Of a stretch of 37,588 nt of DNA, positions 24,901-33,170 are shown piece after piece; the first letter of the stretch is position 1, and each line of letters begins with the position of its first letter. Both the position numbers and the translations under genes were made by a program. The stretch covers positions 1 to 37,588 of the forward strand of contig JABHEG010000162.1 of NCBI GenBank assembly GCA_018676675.1, written 5' to 3'. The DNA is from Lentisphaerota bacterium (GTDB lineage Bacteria; Verrucomicrobiota; Lentisphaeria; Oligosphaerales; JABHEG01). Below the pieces are notes generated by a model, which ran no database searches, was not told the origin of the DNA, and saw only the letters and a program-made list of their open reading frames with translations.

Positions 24901-27445
24901 GGGCGGCCCAGTAGATCATGCGCGTGAGCAGCGACATTTGGTATTCCCAGTAGTGAGCGTCACTGCTGAAGTGCCGGCCGAAGGGGAGCATGTTCGGGAG
25001 CAGTCCTACGCCGCCGTACGTCTGGTGGTACGCGTTGCGTCTGATGCCTGCCACAACCCAGGTTGCGATCGCTACGCGACCTGCACCCAGCTTTGATACG
25101 GCTACCAGTGGCTGGTCTCCGATTGCGGCCAACTCGGTGCCGGTCGTCTGGTACGGCAATGCCAATGTCTCGGGCATGACCTCAAAAGGGATGCCGTCTG
25201 TGATGAAGTGTTGGGCCGTCCGACGCCACTTGCCTTGGAGTCGGCGTGCCTCGTTCTCGGGCGCAGTCAGCGTCGCCAACGCGTCCACTTCAGCCGGTGT
25301 GTGCTCGGGTGCGAGCAGCACGAGCCCCGTCCCCGCACGAATCTTGTCAAGGATGAGCGTCTGCACATCCGGCTTGAGGTCCTTCCACAGATCACCGGGG
25401 ATGACGATGGCGTCGAACGGTTGCTTGGTCAGGAGCTTCTGAAGTGCCTTGACCAGTTGGCGCGCGTTGAGGCGGCCGGCGAAGTCGGCGAGATCATATA
25501 GGCAACCGGCTTGCATGGAGCGTGGCATGTAGCTGGTGTGTAACTCCATCTCAAAACGTTGCGCGAGCTCAACAGCCTGCCTGATGCCTGCCCGGCGTCG
25601 GGGCAGGAACAGCACGCGTGGTTTGCCTCCGGCCCACTTGGGGACCCACGCCACGTGTTTGGTCTTGTACTCCATCGAGTGGTAATCAGTGCGTCCCCGC
25701 GTGTCGTCTGTCGTCTCCGGAAGGAAGCGCTCGCATTCGGGGGCCATGGTGTAGGTACCACTTGCTGTGCCTACCACCACGGGCCGCTCCATCGTGAAGA
25801 CGTCACGCCCGTCCTGCCGGGCTCGCACCCGGAACACGTGTGTGCCTGGACCGGTCAGTTGGAGTAGCGAACGCATCCTGGTTGGGGCCACGGTTAGGGT
25901 GGCTTCCTTGCTGCTCTGTTCCTGCCAGTTTGAGCTCGGAAGGCGTCGTGATTCGACAGTCACCGTGAAGGTGCCGGGGCGAGTGGCTTGCAGGTTGAAC
26001 CTGAGAGCGTCGGGAAGGGCATCCATTGCCGGTTCTACATCAATAGATCCTACCATGGCTGGACTTGCCCCGTGGGGCGTCCCGATCCCATCAAAGGGCA
26101 CGGCCCAGGCGGTCATCGTCAGGCTTCCACCGGCCTCGATGGGGTATCGGCCCATCTTGAACTCGATTGTGGCGAAGTCACCTGAACGCCAGAGCAGGAA
26201 GCCGGCCGTGCGCCGATACTCACAGAGCATGACGATGCCCGATCCTGATTGGGTGCGCATGCCGAGCCAACCGCGGCGTGGCTCGTAGACGTACTCGGTT
26301 CCGAGATCGCTCAGGTCACGGGGGCCCTTCTCATCAGCCCAAAAGACGCGCGTTGATTCCCGGGTCGATCCCATGCCGTTCAGCGCCCACGTGCCGTGGT
26401 CCACGGCGACGACATTGTCCTGTCCATTCAGGATCCGGTAGTCAGTGCGCAGCGCGGGCCCGCTTGGCGTCAGCGAGTACGTCTTCTCGAACGTGACGTT
26501 GCGGAACTGACCGGTCTTCCCGTTCCCTTTCACTCGGACCGCTATTTTGCCAGGCGTGCTCTCGGTGATCTCACCCTTGTAGGGCTGACTGAAGAAATCG
26601 CTCTTTCCGGCTGGGTACATGCGGTCGGCGAACAGGCCACCCCATGTGCCTTTGGCGTTGGGTTTCACCAAATTCACGCCCGTCCGCTTGTTGATGGCGA
26701 CATTGACGACCCCGCCCCAGCGCGGATCAACGACGTACGCCACACACGCGTTCTCCAGGAGGAAGTCTGTTTGTCCGTCGGTGTTGAAGTCGCCCGCAAG
26801 CACCCGGAACGGCACACCGTCAGGCAGCGGGGGTACCCGATACGCCGTTGTTGGGGGCGGTGGGGTTGGTTTCCGGGCGATTCCGAAGAACTCGACCTCG
26901 CTCAGGCCGAGATACGAGACAACATGAAGGCGTACGCGGGCCTCGGTCACGACTTTGGGCTCACACGGCACGTTCAGAGCCATCATTTTGGTTGGCGGCA
27001 TGTCCGGGGCCGGTGGGTACGCCCAGCTCTGTTTGAACGACACATCGCCGAGCAGCGCCGCGTGCTCCCCCGCGCGCCCGAACACCTGGATGCGCTCCAC
27101 GGCATAGCCGCGTCGACGCAGTGAGTGCACCACGACGTTCCGAAGATCGGTCGGCTGCGGGAACACAAAGGTAAGATCGAGCACCCGACCGCCTTCCCAG
27201 CCTTTACTGCGCCATACCACGCGCCGGGCTGATGCGTCCTTTCCGCCGTCCGTCAACTTGCGGAGCTTCGGATCAGCGTAGATGGGCTTCTCGTCAGTCT
27301 CCTTGGGGTGTTTGAGCGTCTCGCGGTTGAAGGAATAGCGTCCCGGGACGAGGCGCTCGAAGGCAGTGCCCCTCGGTTCTGCTCCGCAGGGATGCACCGC
27401 AGTCAGCATCACGACCGTTGCCAGGGCGTTACGGAGATCCTTCAT
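21992..27445 (-). CDS. Giant exported GH42-like glycosidase-related protein, about 1817 aa
   Basis: The start is ATG at 27445 with GGAGGG six bases upstream and a signal peptide (MKDLRNALATVVMLTAVHPCGA). The longer upstream frame lacks such features. Regions in order: discoidin-like (F5/8 type C) at about 60-190, ending LSEVEFFG; an FG-GAP-type calcium loop D219-F-N-T-D-G-Q-T-D227; beta-rich modules to about 600; a GATase-like segment at about 640-760 (VLFLPRRRAG, FDAIVIPGDLW); more beta modules; then a GH42-like barrel from about 1060. The barrel contains G-M-G-D1173-E1174-I-N, with E1174 the likely acid/base, and DHCQRQFRTWL, typical of beta-galactosidase family 42. A second GATase-like (trimerisation-type) segment at about 1480-1620 and beta domains close the protein. 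Typical GH42 enzymes are 650-700 aa. The substrate is unknown. Confidence 0.82.
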   Translation of the reverse strand: MKDLRNALATVVMLTAVHPCGAEPRGTAFERLVPGRYSFNRETLKHPKETDEKPIYADPKLRKLTDGGKDASARRVVWRSKGWEGGRVLDLTFVFPQPTDLRNVVVHSLRRRGYAVERIQVFGRAGEHAALLGDVSFKQSWAYPPAPDMPPTKMMALNVPCEPKVVTEARVRLHVVSYLGLSEVEFFGIARKPTPPPPTTAYRVPPLPDGVPFRVLAGDFNTDGQTDFLLENACVAYVVDPRWGGVVNVAINKRTGVNLVKPNAKGTWGGLFADRMYPAGKSDFFSQPYKGEITESTPGKIAVRVKGNGKTGQFRNVTFEKTYSLTPSGPALRTDYRILNGQDNVVAVDHGTWALNGMGSTRESTRVFWADEKGPRDLSDLGTEYVYEPRRGWLGMRTQSGSGIVMLCEYRRTAGFLLWRSGDFATIEFKMGRYPIEAGGSLTMTAWAVPFDGIGTPHGASPAMVGSIDVEPAMDALPDALRFNLQATRPGTFTVTVESRRLPSSNWQEQSSKEATLTVAPTRMRSLLQLTGPGTHVFRVRARQDGRDVFTMERPVVVGTASGTYTMAPECERFLPETTDDTRGRTDYHSMEYKTKHVAWVPKWAGGKPRVLFLPRRRAGIRQAVELAQRFEMELHTSYMPRSMQAGCLYDLADFAGRLNARQLVKALQKLLTKQPFDAIVIPGDLWKDLKPDVQTLILDKIRAGTGLVLLAPEHTPAEVDALATLTAPENEARRLQGKWRRTAQHFITDGIPFEVMPETLALPYQTTGTELAAIGDQPLVAVSKLGAGRVAIATWVVAGIRRNAYHQTYGGVGLLPNMLPFGRHFSSDAHYWEYQMSLLTRMIYWAARKETPLRATLEIKALQADGTGQALLRVHGQTNDVGEATVEWTLRDRFSRAADTGTVSGIALTAAAKEIPIAFRNAALEGPVYLEAVMMTGEATAWWGTAAGQVDATARIGDVTIPERVCRREEPLTCQARLSGELADCRVVIEAVDGYGRVFVREVTQAEPLIDRQLSLHDCLGLTGHVRVRLLRNDETISEERRPFVVHHPVDTTRMQVAFGWPGVTYGGHPSFLHEHYYRRLKHLGATSVRVQHVSSQEWFAARSLGLTTLKSNAGAGVGGKHPDTRDPDKGKLGLVRKPCLSDPAFQEKLLTANAEVTAYEDSGVVYRGMGDEINSIPNWDGCFTDHCQRQFRTWLKEDYGSLEALNREWAASHTSWEEIVAMTLDEAQAHASLAPWVDHRLFNNWNWARSMARVLEGTRRVAPDTRLGFSGTQETKPWNAYDWWQICQSVSAVAAYSGEQVTQRRSFSDDMYSMTWIGYTSQFEQLRERVLTCLFEGDGGFSVFSGRFMVDPDYAIPEKGTWLREALATVDGGRAEVIMNSRYDTAPIAFHYSPASVCVDQALGTNATRVSETSGMRRLLLNRSMDYAYIAYAQLEAGKTTARDGTQYRLIILPASAAMSDRECETLRRWVAEGGVLLASLGSGTHTAHGRPRGNAPLDDVFGIRRNGDQVRSEEMRVTATGNAHSVVFDGFEIPGESLETGLSAAEAQVLGWAEGGGQKHPVVFVSRHGSGTAIYLAADVLSTYGEWGATGRMPSRVAAVEGMDQFAASVLSLAQVGPRPIPLTDTGRRLACTRMIFRRNGPMRLVGVLRNSREAQDLDPGDQAVTLKLGQTCHVYELVKRAYLGQTDTYHDTFSPTTHRALVLLPYKVDGVRLELTGEPRVKCGESITIQARILANAEQLAEHRLQVDVRRPDDKRAEGYDDLLVLRNGTATMRLPIALNADPGEWRVTMTDAVSALSGHTLFTVYRPAGRAQ

Positions 27446-27492
27446 CGTATCCCTCCGGGTTTGGGCGAGAATCACTATGCCGGACTGCGTAA

Positions 27493-29547
27493 TCACTGCG
27501 TCCGGCGGAGATGGTAATCGGTGAGGTGGAACTCGCCCGTCGTGTCGTGTGGGAGACTGAATCGCATGCGCGTACCGTTCTTGAATGCAGCCGCGATCTC
27601 GAACTCGACGGCGTGCTCCTGCCAGGCAGTGGCGAGGGGGAGGTCGGTTCCTCCTGCGACACTCCGCCAACCGTCAGCCACGTCGAATCGGACGCTTTGG
27701 CCGGCTGTTCCCTTCACCTTGCATGAGAAGCGGTAGTTTCCCGGACCAAGTGTCCCGTTGTCGAAGAACGTGTAGGTCAGGTTCGATCCCCGGCCGTAGT
27801 CCCCCGCAACCGTGATCACCTTCCGGTCAGCCGGTTCTGCGACGGGCCCATCGGCACTGACTCGCTTCTCCACCGTTTCGCTTCTTCGGACAAGGCACCA
27901 GTAGCGCCAGGGGTTGATCAGTTCTGTGGTCGGGTCTGGCTTCCAGCGACTGGGCGTCACGGCCTCGGGAAGGGGGGGCGGGGGCTGGACGGCCAGCAGG
28001 GCTTGGGGTGCGCGGTACGAGAGTGTTCGGTCGAAGGCAGGGCTGTCGAACGCGACGTCGTCCAGGGCCGTCTTGCGTGGGGGTGCGCCAACGCCGACGT
28101 ACCCGAACGGGTGCCAGCCGCCCGCAACATAGTTTGCGATAGCGAAACGGGCGCTCGGGATCATGTCGCCTTGACGGTCGAGGATGGCCAGGGCGACGAT
28201 GTACTCGCCGGCCGCGAGGCCCTTGGGCAAGGCTACGCTACTTTCCACATCCCAACGCTTTGCGGGGACCTCGTAGGTGAACGTGTCGCTGTTCCATCGT
28301 TCCCCGGGAAGCCACGTCCGAATGTCGATTCCCTGGAGGGGAGACGACCACATCGGTTTCCGAGTCTCGGGGTCAAGCAGTGCCGCAGCCACGGGCCAGT
28401 CCAGGTAGAACGGCGCACTGCCCGTGTTCCGCACACTGAACGCCACGGTCAGCTCTCCGCCCGGCTCAAGACCCGGTGTGTAGCTGAGCGACTCGATGAC
28501 CAAACGGTAGCCGAATGCCTTCTGCACCTCCCCAGCTCCGGTGAGCACATCTGTCTTGGAGGACGAGTAACCCGAGATCCAGCCCAGGTAGCTCGTGTGG
28601 TAGCGGCGGATCTTGTCGATCATGTACCGGCGGTAGGAGGGTGCCGTCATGGTTTCATCGGGGGTGCGCCCGAACGTTCCTTCTGGATCGGCGTCTTTGC
28701 GCTGCTTCTGCCAGTTATACTCGACCTCTCCCTCGATGGGCGATCGTTTCCAGATGTCCGGGTAGACATGCGTTGCCTGCCATGGGAACTGCCCCTTGAC
28801 GTAAGGGCGCTTCTCCGCCATGTGGGGTTCGCGTCCGACATTCGCGAAGGTGTCGTAGTAGATCCCGAACCCTGCGTCCATGAACTCCGGATCCGTGTGG
28901 CGGACGAGAACAGGCTTGTTCCTGAAGGCGTTGCGGAATGCTCTCACGAGCAGGTGTCGCTGTTTGGCTGTGGGAGCGGGGTTGTGATGTTCGCCCCAGT
29001 AGCCGATCAGCCCCATCTGAACGGCGAAAATGCGCGGATCGTTGTCCCAGGCCTGGCCCATTTTGGTGATGAGCTTGATGAGCCGCTGATGGAACTCCGG
29101 GCTGTCGTAGTCGAACTCGGCCATGTCTGCCGGCCAGTGCTGCTTCGGCCGCTTGGCCGTGCCGCGCGTGCCATCCCAGTCCAGGAACACGCGTGGAACA
29201 AGCTTGACGTTGAGTTCCTCGAAACCCTTGCCTCGGTGTCGACAGATTTTGTTCGTGTGAGCAATCACGCGCTCAACCGTATCCGCCGCACCGGTCTCGA
29301 TGGCATTCCAGGGGACGTACTTCCGGTGCAGCAGTCCGTAGCCATCGCTGTGGTAGCCACGGAAGCCTTTCAGAGGGTTGTTGATGGCACCGGGGAATTC
29401 CGCAGGCTTGACGGTGACGAGTTCCACGGCTTCACGCCCTTTGTCTGCCTTCCCTGCGGTCCCGCCTTTCCCCGCGTCTTGAGCGTGTCCGTTGGTCGTC
29501 GTGGCCGCCAGTGCGAGTGACAAGCACAAGGGGAGAGCCTGCTGCAT
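27493..29547 (-). CDS. DUF4874/DUF4832-type exported protein
   Basis: This 684-aa protein starts at ATG 29547 and has a signal peptide (MQQALPLCLSLALAATTTNGHAQ). Residues of about 50-180 carry NNPLKGFRGYHSD, typical of the DUF4874 barrel start, and continue into a DUF4832-type region to about 500 (GLIGYWGEHHNPAPT; VAFSVRNTGSAPFYLDWPVA). The C-terminal 150 residues look like a CBM4/9-type jelly roll (YRFSCKVKGTAGQSV, then TAWQEHAVEFEI). These domains are usually found in exported proteins of glycan loci and are thought to be glycosidase-like. The Glu in GYWGEHH is a candidate acid residue, by analogy only. Only 47 bases separate it from the giant gene downstream, so co-transcription is likely. 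The Shine-Dalgarno is weak. Confidence 0.82.
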   Translation of the reverse strand: MQQALPLCLSLALAATTTNGHAQDAGKGGTAGKADKGREAVELVTVKPAEFPGAINNPLKGFRGYHSDGYGLLHRKYVPWNAIETGAADTVERVIAHTNKICRHRGKGFEELNVKLVPRVFLDWDGTRGTAKRPKQHWPADMAEFDYDSPEFHQRLIKLITKMGQAWDNDPRIFAVQMGLIGYWGEHHNPAPTAKQRHLLVRAFRNAFRNKPVLVRHTDPEFMDAGFGIYYDTFANVGREPHMAEKRPYVKGQFPWQATHVYPDIWKRSPIEGEVEYNWQKQRKDADPEGTFGRTPDETMTAPSYRRYMIDKIRRYHTSYLGWISGYSSSKTDVLTGAGEVQKAFGYRLVIESLSYTPGLEPGGELTVAFSVRNTGSAPFYLDWPVAAALLDPETRKPMWSSPLQGIDIRTWLPGERWNSDTFTYEVPAKRWDVESSVALPKGLAAGEYIVALAILDRQGDMIPSARFAIANYVAGGWHPFGYVGVGAPPRKTALDDVAFDSPAFDRTLSYRAPQALLAVQPPPPLPEAVTPSRWKPDPTTELINPWRYWCLVRRSETVEKRVSADGPVAEPADRKVITVAGDYGRGSNLTYTFFDNGTLGPGNYRFSCKVKGTAGQSVRFDVADGWRSVAGGTDLPLATAWQEHAVEFEIAAAFKNGTRMRFSLPHDTTGEFHLTDYHLRRTQ

Positions 29548-29587
29548 TGTCTGTTCTTTCGTGTGTCATTGCCGAGTTCTGAAGCAC

Positions 29588-29618
29588 GGGATCGTCGCCG
29601 CACGGAGGCGCCTCCTAC
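29588..29618 (-). repeat. GTGGGAGG-family repeat, copy 1
   Basis: On the minus strand it reads GTAGGAGGCGCCTCC then GTGCGGCGACGATCCC. It contains the perfect 12-bp palindrome GGAGGCGCCTCC. It matches 29693-29723 at 28 of 31 positions in the same orientation, and both match the diverged pair at 2055-2131. Confidence 0.85.
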
Positions 29619-29692
29619 TTCTCTTCGTACGCCGCACGGCCCCCCGGGCGGCATTTCTTCTTGGCGATCGGAGGGCCGCTCGCCGTACAAGC

Positions 29693-29723
29693 GGAATGGT
29701 CGCCGCACGGAGGCGCCTCCCAC
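29693..29723 (-). repeat. GTGGGAGG-family repeat, copy 2
   Basis: On the minus strand it reads GTGGGAGGCGCCTCC then GTGCGGCGACCATTCC. It is the direct repeat of 29588-29618, placed 105 bp away, and between them is a third partial GCCGCACGG (29631-29639). Together they fill the 210-bp gap between the third sulfatase and the DUF4832 gene, where no coding sequence is seen. Confidence 0.85.
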
Positions 29724-29757
29724 ACTGTGAAAGCCGCTCAGACATGCCTGCGGGACC

Positions 29758-31710
29758 TCACTGTGCAGGCTTCGCGGCGCGCCAGCCTTTGTGCAATTGG
29801 CTGCTGAGGCGTTTCAGGGCGCCGGCGTGTTCGGCGAGGACGGCCAGGTTCGTGTTCTCGTGAGGGTCGGTCCGGTGGTCGTAAAGCTCCATGGCTTCGA
29901 CCTTGCCGCCCCGGCGAATCCACTCGGTGTACCGGTACTGCGGTGTCCGCATCGAGTACCCCATGAGGCCCCCCCCGCGTGGGTACTGACTGAATGCTGC
30001 CGGCTTCCAGGCGCGTCTTGGGTCCTGGACCAATGGTGCGAGGCTGGTGCCTTCGACATGGGATGGAAGCGGGAGTCCAGCGAGCTCGCACAAGGTGGGA
30101 TAGATGTCGACAAACTCAGTCAAGGCGTCACAGGTTGAGCCGGCGCTGCGAGCACCCGGAACCCGAAGGATCATGGGGACCCGAGCCGCACTCTCGAAGT
30201 TGGTGTGTTTGCACCACAGGCCGTGGTCGCCCAGATGCCACCCATGGTCGCCCCACACGATGACCACTGTGTCGTCCCGGAGTCCCAGGCTCTCGAGCTG
30301 CCCGAGCAACTTGCCGATCTGTGCGTCGACGAAACTCACGCAGGCGTAGTAGGCATGGACCAGTTCCCGGGCCTGTGCGTCGCTGACCGGGCCCTTCTTC
30401 GGGACGCCTTGATAGGAACGGAGTTCGCCAAAGGTGTGCATTGCACAGCGGGGAGCGCCTGTCGGGGCGTTGGGATTCCTGGCAAGAGGGACCTTGTCGC
30501 GCTCGTAGAGATCCCAGTAGCGTTTGGGCGCGTTGAAGGGCAGGTGGGGTTTATAGAAGCCCACAGCCAGGAAGAACGGGCGATCGCCTGCAGCCAGCGT
30601 CTTCAGCGCGCCTGTGGCGGCGTCAGCCAGGCCACCGTCCCGGTAGGCGTTGTCCGGCACATCGGCATTTTCTACGGCCGGGCCCGCCGTGTAGTTATAG
30701 AGCCTTACTCCCTTGAGTCCCTTCTTCCGCCCTTCCTTCCGCCGCATGGCCTGATCGGCTCGGACCTCCCTGGAGACGTATCCTGCCCCACCCACTTTGG
30801 GAGCCGGCGTATTCCAGGAGGGTTTGTCGTTGAGTCCGCCGTGGTAGATCTTGCCCATTCCCATAGTCGCATAGCCGTTCTGAGCGAAGTGTTGAGGCAG
30901 CGTGACCACATCCGGCACGTTTTTGCGGAAGTGGGTTGTGAGGTTGTATACCTGGGTTGAGTCGGGGCGCAGGCCCGTCATCAGGCTGGTCCGCGATGGG
31001 GAGCAGACGGCTTGCTGGCAGTATGTCCGGGTGAACGTCATTCCCGTTGCCGCGAGGCGATCCAGATGCGGGGAGATGATCTGAGTTTCGCCGTAACAGT
31101 TGAGCTGTGGCTTCAGGTCATCCACGGCGATGAAGAGGACATTCGGAGGCCGTCTGTCCGCCGTGTCGGCCTTGGGGGGAGTGGGAGTGAAGGGCCCGGC
31201 CTGCTTCCCCGCGTCAAGGACACGCCAACTCCACGGCTCCACTTCCGTCAGCGTAACGTTCCGGGCCTGGAACGTGCCACTGCAGTACTGCAGCCCGAGC
31301 TCGAGGACGACTGGCTGCTCACGATCCCTGGGAACGGTGACCTCCGCCGTGATTTCGTTCCACTCGGGCTGGTCTTTGGTGCCGAAATTGTTGACCATCA
31401 TCGCTGACCCCTTTGCTCCATCAGCGATCTTGAGTTTCGGAGAGGCGTAGACCACTTGCTGGCCCGGCTTCATGCCCTGTGTCTTCACTTCCGCTGAAAA
31501 CCGAAGAGTCTTGCCGGCGACAGCGGATGCAGGCAGGGGGAGGAACACACGTCGGTACTCTTTGGCCTCCCCCGTCAGTGTTGCGACACCGTTTTCGATG
31601 GCCGTCCCTTCGCTGCAAGTCCACTTGGCGGACCCCAGCGAGACCAGCGGGAGCGAAGCTGAGAGTGCGACGATGCCGCTGAAGCTGGCGAGAATGATGA
31701 GACGCGTCAC
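29758..31710 (-). CDS. Sulfatase 3, iduronate-2-sulfatase-like, exported, with N-terminal binding domain
   Basis: Predicted exported sulfatase of 650 aa. The start is GTG at 31710, supported by AGGAGT seven bases upstream and a signal-like N-terminus (VTRLIILASFSGIVALSASL). The upstream extension of the frame is unconvincing. Residues of about 30-160 form a jelly-roll-like carbohydrate-binding module. The sulfatase core starts at about 188 with VLFIAVDD (D197, D198). The maturation motif C236-S-P-S-R240 is canonical and lies in the IDS-type context TYCQQAVCSPSRTSLMTGLRP. WGDHGWHLGDHGLWCKHTNFE carries further metal ligands and is typical of iduronate-2-sulfatase-like (S1_7) members. This context hints at a 2-O-sulfated uronic acid, though other sulfated sugars are possible. 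It is the only one of the three sulfatases here with a leader. Confidence 0.92.
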   Translation of the reverse strand: MTRLIILASFSGIVALSASLPLVSLGSAKWTCSEGTAIENGVATLTGEAKEYRRVFLPLPASAVAGKTLRFSAEVKTQGMKPGQQVVYASPKLKIADGAKGSAMMVNNFGTKDQPEWNEITAEVTVPRDREQPVVLELGLQYCSGTFQARNVTLTEVEPWSWRVLDAGKQAGPFTPTPPKADTADRRPPNVLFIAVDDLKPQLNCYGETQIISPHLDRLAATGMTFTRTYCQQAVCSPSRTSLMTGLRPDSTQVYNLTTHFRKNVPDVVTLPQHFAQNGYATMGMGKIYHGGLNDKPSWNTPAPKVGGAGYVSREVRADQAMRRKEGRKKGLKGVRLYNYTAGPAVENADVPDNAYRDGGLADAATGALKTLAAGDRPFFLAVGFYKPHLPFNAPKRYWDLYERDKVPLARNPNAPTGAPRCAMHTFGELRSYQGVPKKGPVSDAQARELVHAYYACVSFVDAQIGKLLGQLESLGLRDDTVVIVWGDHGWHLGDHGLWCKHTNFESAARVPMILRVPGARSAGSTCDALTEFVDIYPTLCELAGLPLPSHVEGTSLAPLVQDPRRAWKPAAFSQYPRGGGLMGYSMRTPQYRYTEWIRRGGKVEAMELYDHRTDPHENTNLAVLAEHAGALKRLSSQLHKGWRAAKPAQ

Positions 31711-31761
31711 GGGATGACTCCTGTCAGTGGCGGTTCGTGTATGGTGGCAACTCAATCGACG

Positions 31762-31962
31762 TACAATAACGCCTGCACAGAAACCAGCGTTCCGGGCCAG
31801 AGGTGTCAGGTGTCGGGTGTCAGGAGAAGACCAGTCGCACTGACGACCGGCTATCGCGCACTTACACAGTCCACTCCGGGGCATTCCTGTCCCTCCTGAA
31901 CACTGACACCTGACACCTACGCAGTCGGACTTCTTGTGCAGGCACTACAATAGCGCCTTCAC
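31762..31962. repeat. Short direct repeats bracketing an inverted-repeat element
   Basis: TACAATAACGCCTGCAC (31762-31778) and TACAATAGCGCCTTCAC (31946-31962) match at 15 of 17 positions in the same orientation. They flank the GTGTCAGG inverted repeat at 31801-31918. The arrangement could be a diverged target duplication or a duplicated regulatory site. Confidence 0.6.
31801..31918. repeat. GTGTCAGG inverted repeat with 24-bp arms (MITE-like)
   Basis: The left arm 31801-31824 (AGGTGTCAGGTGTCGGG...) and right arm 31895-31918 (...CTGACACCTGACACCT) are reverse complements at 20 of 24 positions, separated by 70 bp with no coding potential. Each arm is built from about three 7- to 8-bp GTGTCAGG-type units. 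It lies in the 285-bp gap between URO-D protein 1 and sulfatase 3. Confidence 0.75.
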
Positions 31963-31995
31963 TTGAACGGCGACTGCTCGCGTTGTCCGTTTGGG

Positions 31996-33129
31996 TCAGT
32001 ACCGGCCATAGGTACGGGCTGTCTCGACCATTGCCCGGATGTTCTCATCGGGCGTGTCGCGTCCGCACTGGTCACCTGTGGAGAGGATGAAGCCGCCCCC
32101 GGTCGCAGCGTCATCAATGGCTTGTCGGCTGGCGCGAACGACGTCGTCTACGCTGCCGCGGAGCATGACTTCGGTCGTGTGCAGGTTGCCCTTGAGGATG
32201 ATTCTGTCGCCGTAGCGCGCTTTCAGATCTGCCAGGTTGCAGTCCCCCATGGGAAGGATCTCCAACGGGTCGATAATGGTCAAATCGCTCTCTTCTGCAG
32301 CCATCTTCACCAGTTCTGCCTCCGGACCACACGAGTGGATGTGAGTTGGGATGCCGATGTCCGCGGCCAGTCTGGTAACGTGTTTCAGTACGGGCAGAGT
32401 CAGTTCGCGGAACGTGTCGGGTGACTGCCACACGAGTGTGCCTGATCCGCCACAGAACAGGAAGTCAGGCTTCACCGGCATCGCAGCGATCTTATTCATG
32501 CGTTTGGTCACACGGTCGATCGTGTGAGCTGCCCGCTCGAAGAAAGGTCCGGGGTCATCGTGGTAGGCGTAGACGGCTTCCGGGGAACTCAGCATGCACG
32601 TTGAAGCTCCGCTGCTCAGGCCGACAACTCCCTGATCTCCCATTTCCTCGCGGATCTGGAGCCACAGATCGAGTCCGGTTGGCCATTCCTTTACACCGGT
32701 CAGCGGTTCCCACTCCGAAGGAATAGTCGGCAAGCCAATGCTTTCTGGCCGGACGTTGCTTCCCGGCGGATTGTCAGCGGTGTAGACGACCACCCGCTCA
32801 GACCAGTGATCGGTTGCCGCCAGGTACCGTTGGGTCACGAAGCTGCCGTCCTTACGCCGGTCCACGATTCGTTCCTCGGACGGGTTCCGGTTGCCGTCCA
32901 CAGGATCAACCGAGCCGAACGAGTAGACCTCGAATCCACCATCGATGTCAAAGGTCTTGAGCGCATCGATGTGAGCCTTCCACAGGGGCGGATCCTGATG
33001 GGCGTAGATGTCCCAGAAGGGCTTTCCCGTCAACCGGCAGGGAACCATGTTGGAGATATCAGGGCAACAGGGGACACAATCGGGCAGTTCGCCGTGCAGC
33101 ACGGCCAGGACACGTTCACGTGATGTCAT
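31996..33129 (-). CDS. URO-D family protein 1 (corrinoid methyltransferase-like)
   Basis: This 377-aa protein starts at ATG 33129, with GGAG about nine bases upstream; the longer open frame overlaps the heparinase gene and is not used. It belongs to the uroporphyrinogen decarboxylase superfamily. Instead of haem-pathway signatures it shows the zinc-site pattern of MtaA/MtbA-like methyltransferases: H265-S-C267 and C355 in STGDQCGRDTP. It is a close paralogue of URO-D protein 2 (both have PCRLTGK-x-FWDIY and end DTPDENIR). These proteins move methyl groups between a corrinoid protein and a thiol acceptor, but no corrinoid-binding protein is encoded here. Removal of methyl groups from a methylated sugar is a possible but unproven role. 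It is cytoplasmic, with no leader. Confidence 0.87.
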   Translation of the reverse strand: MTSRERVLAVLHGELPDCVPCCPDISNMVPCRLTGKPFWDIYAHQDPPLWKAHIDALKTFDIDGGFEVYSFGSVDPVDGNRNPSEERIVDRRKDGSFVTQRYLAATDHWSERVVVYTADNPPGSNVRPESIGLPTIPSEWEPLTGVKEWPTGLDLWLQIREEMGDQGVVGLSSGASTCMLSSPEAVYAYHDDPGPFFERAAHTIDRVTKRMNKIAAMPVKPDFLFCGGSGTLVWQSPDTFRELTLPVLKHVTRLAADIGIPTHIHSCGPEAELVKMAAEESDLTIIDPLEILPMGDCNLADLKARYGDRIILKGNLHTTEVMLRGSVDDVVRASRQAIDDAATGGGFILSTGDQCGRDTPDENIRAMVETARTYGRY

Positions 33130-33170
33130 TGGTGCTTCTCCAGTCAATCTGTTGTGGCCTGATCCATCCG

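Noticed and set aside
27446..27670. Upstream extension of the giant GH42-like frame
   Set aside because: It overlaps the 3' end of the DUF4832 gene and is arginine/proline-rich shadow sequence; the ATG at 27445 has a Shine-Dalgarno and signal peptide.
28003..29520. 505-codon plus-strand ORF opposite the DUF4832 gene
   Set aside because: It is fully antisense to a gene with a signal peptide and recognisable domains. It reads as a shadow of GC-rich codon bias and has no recognisable motifs.
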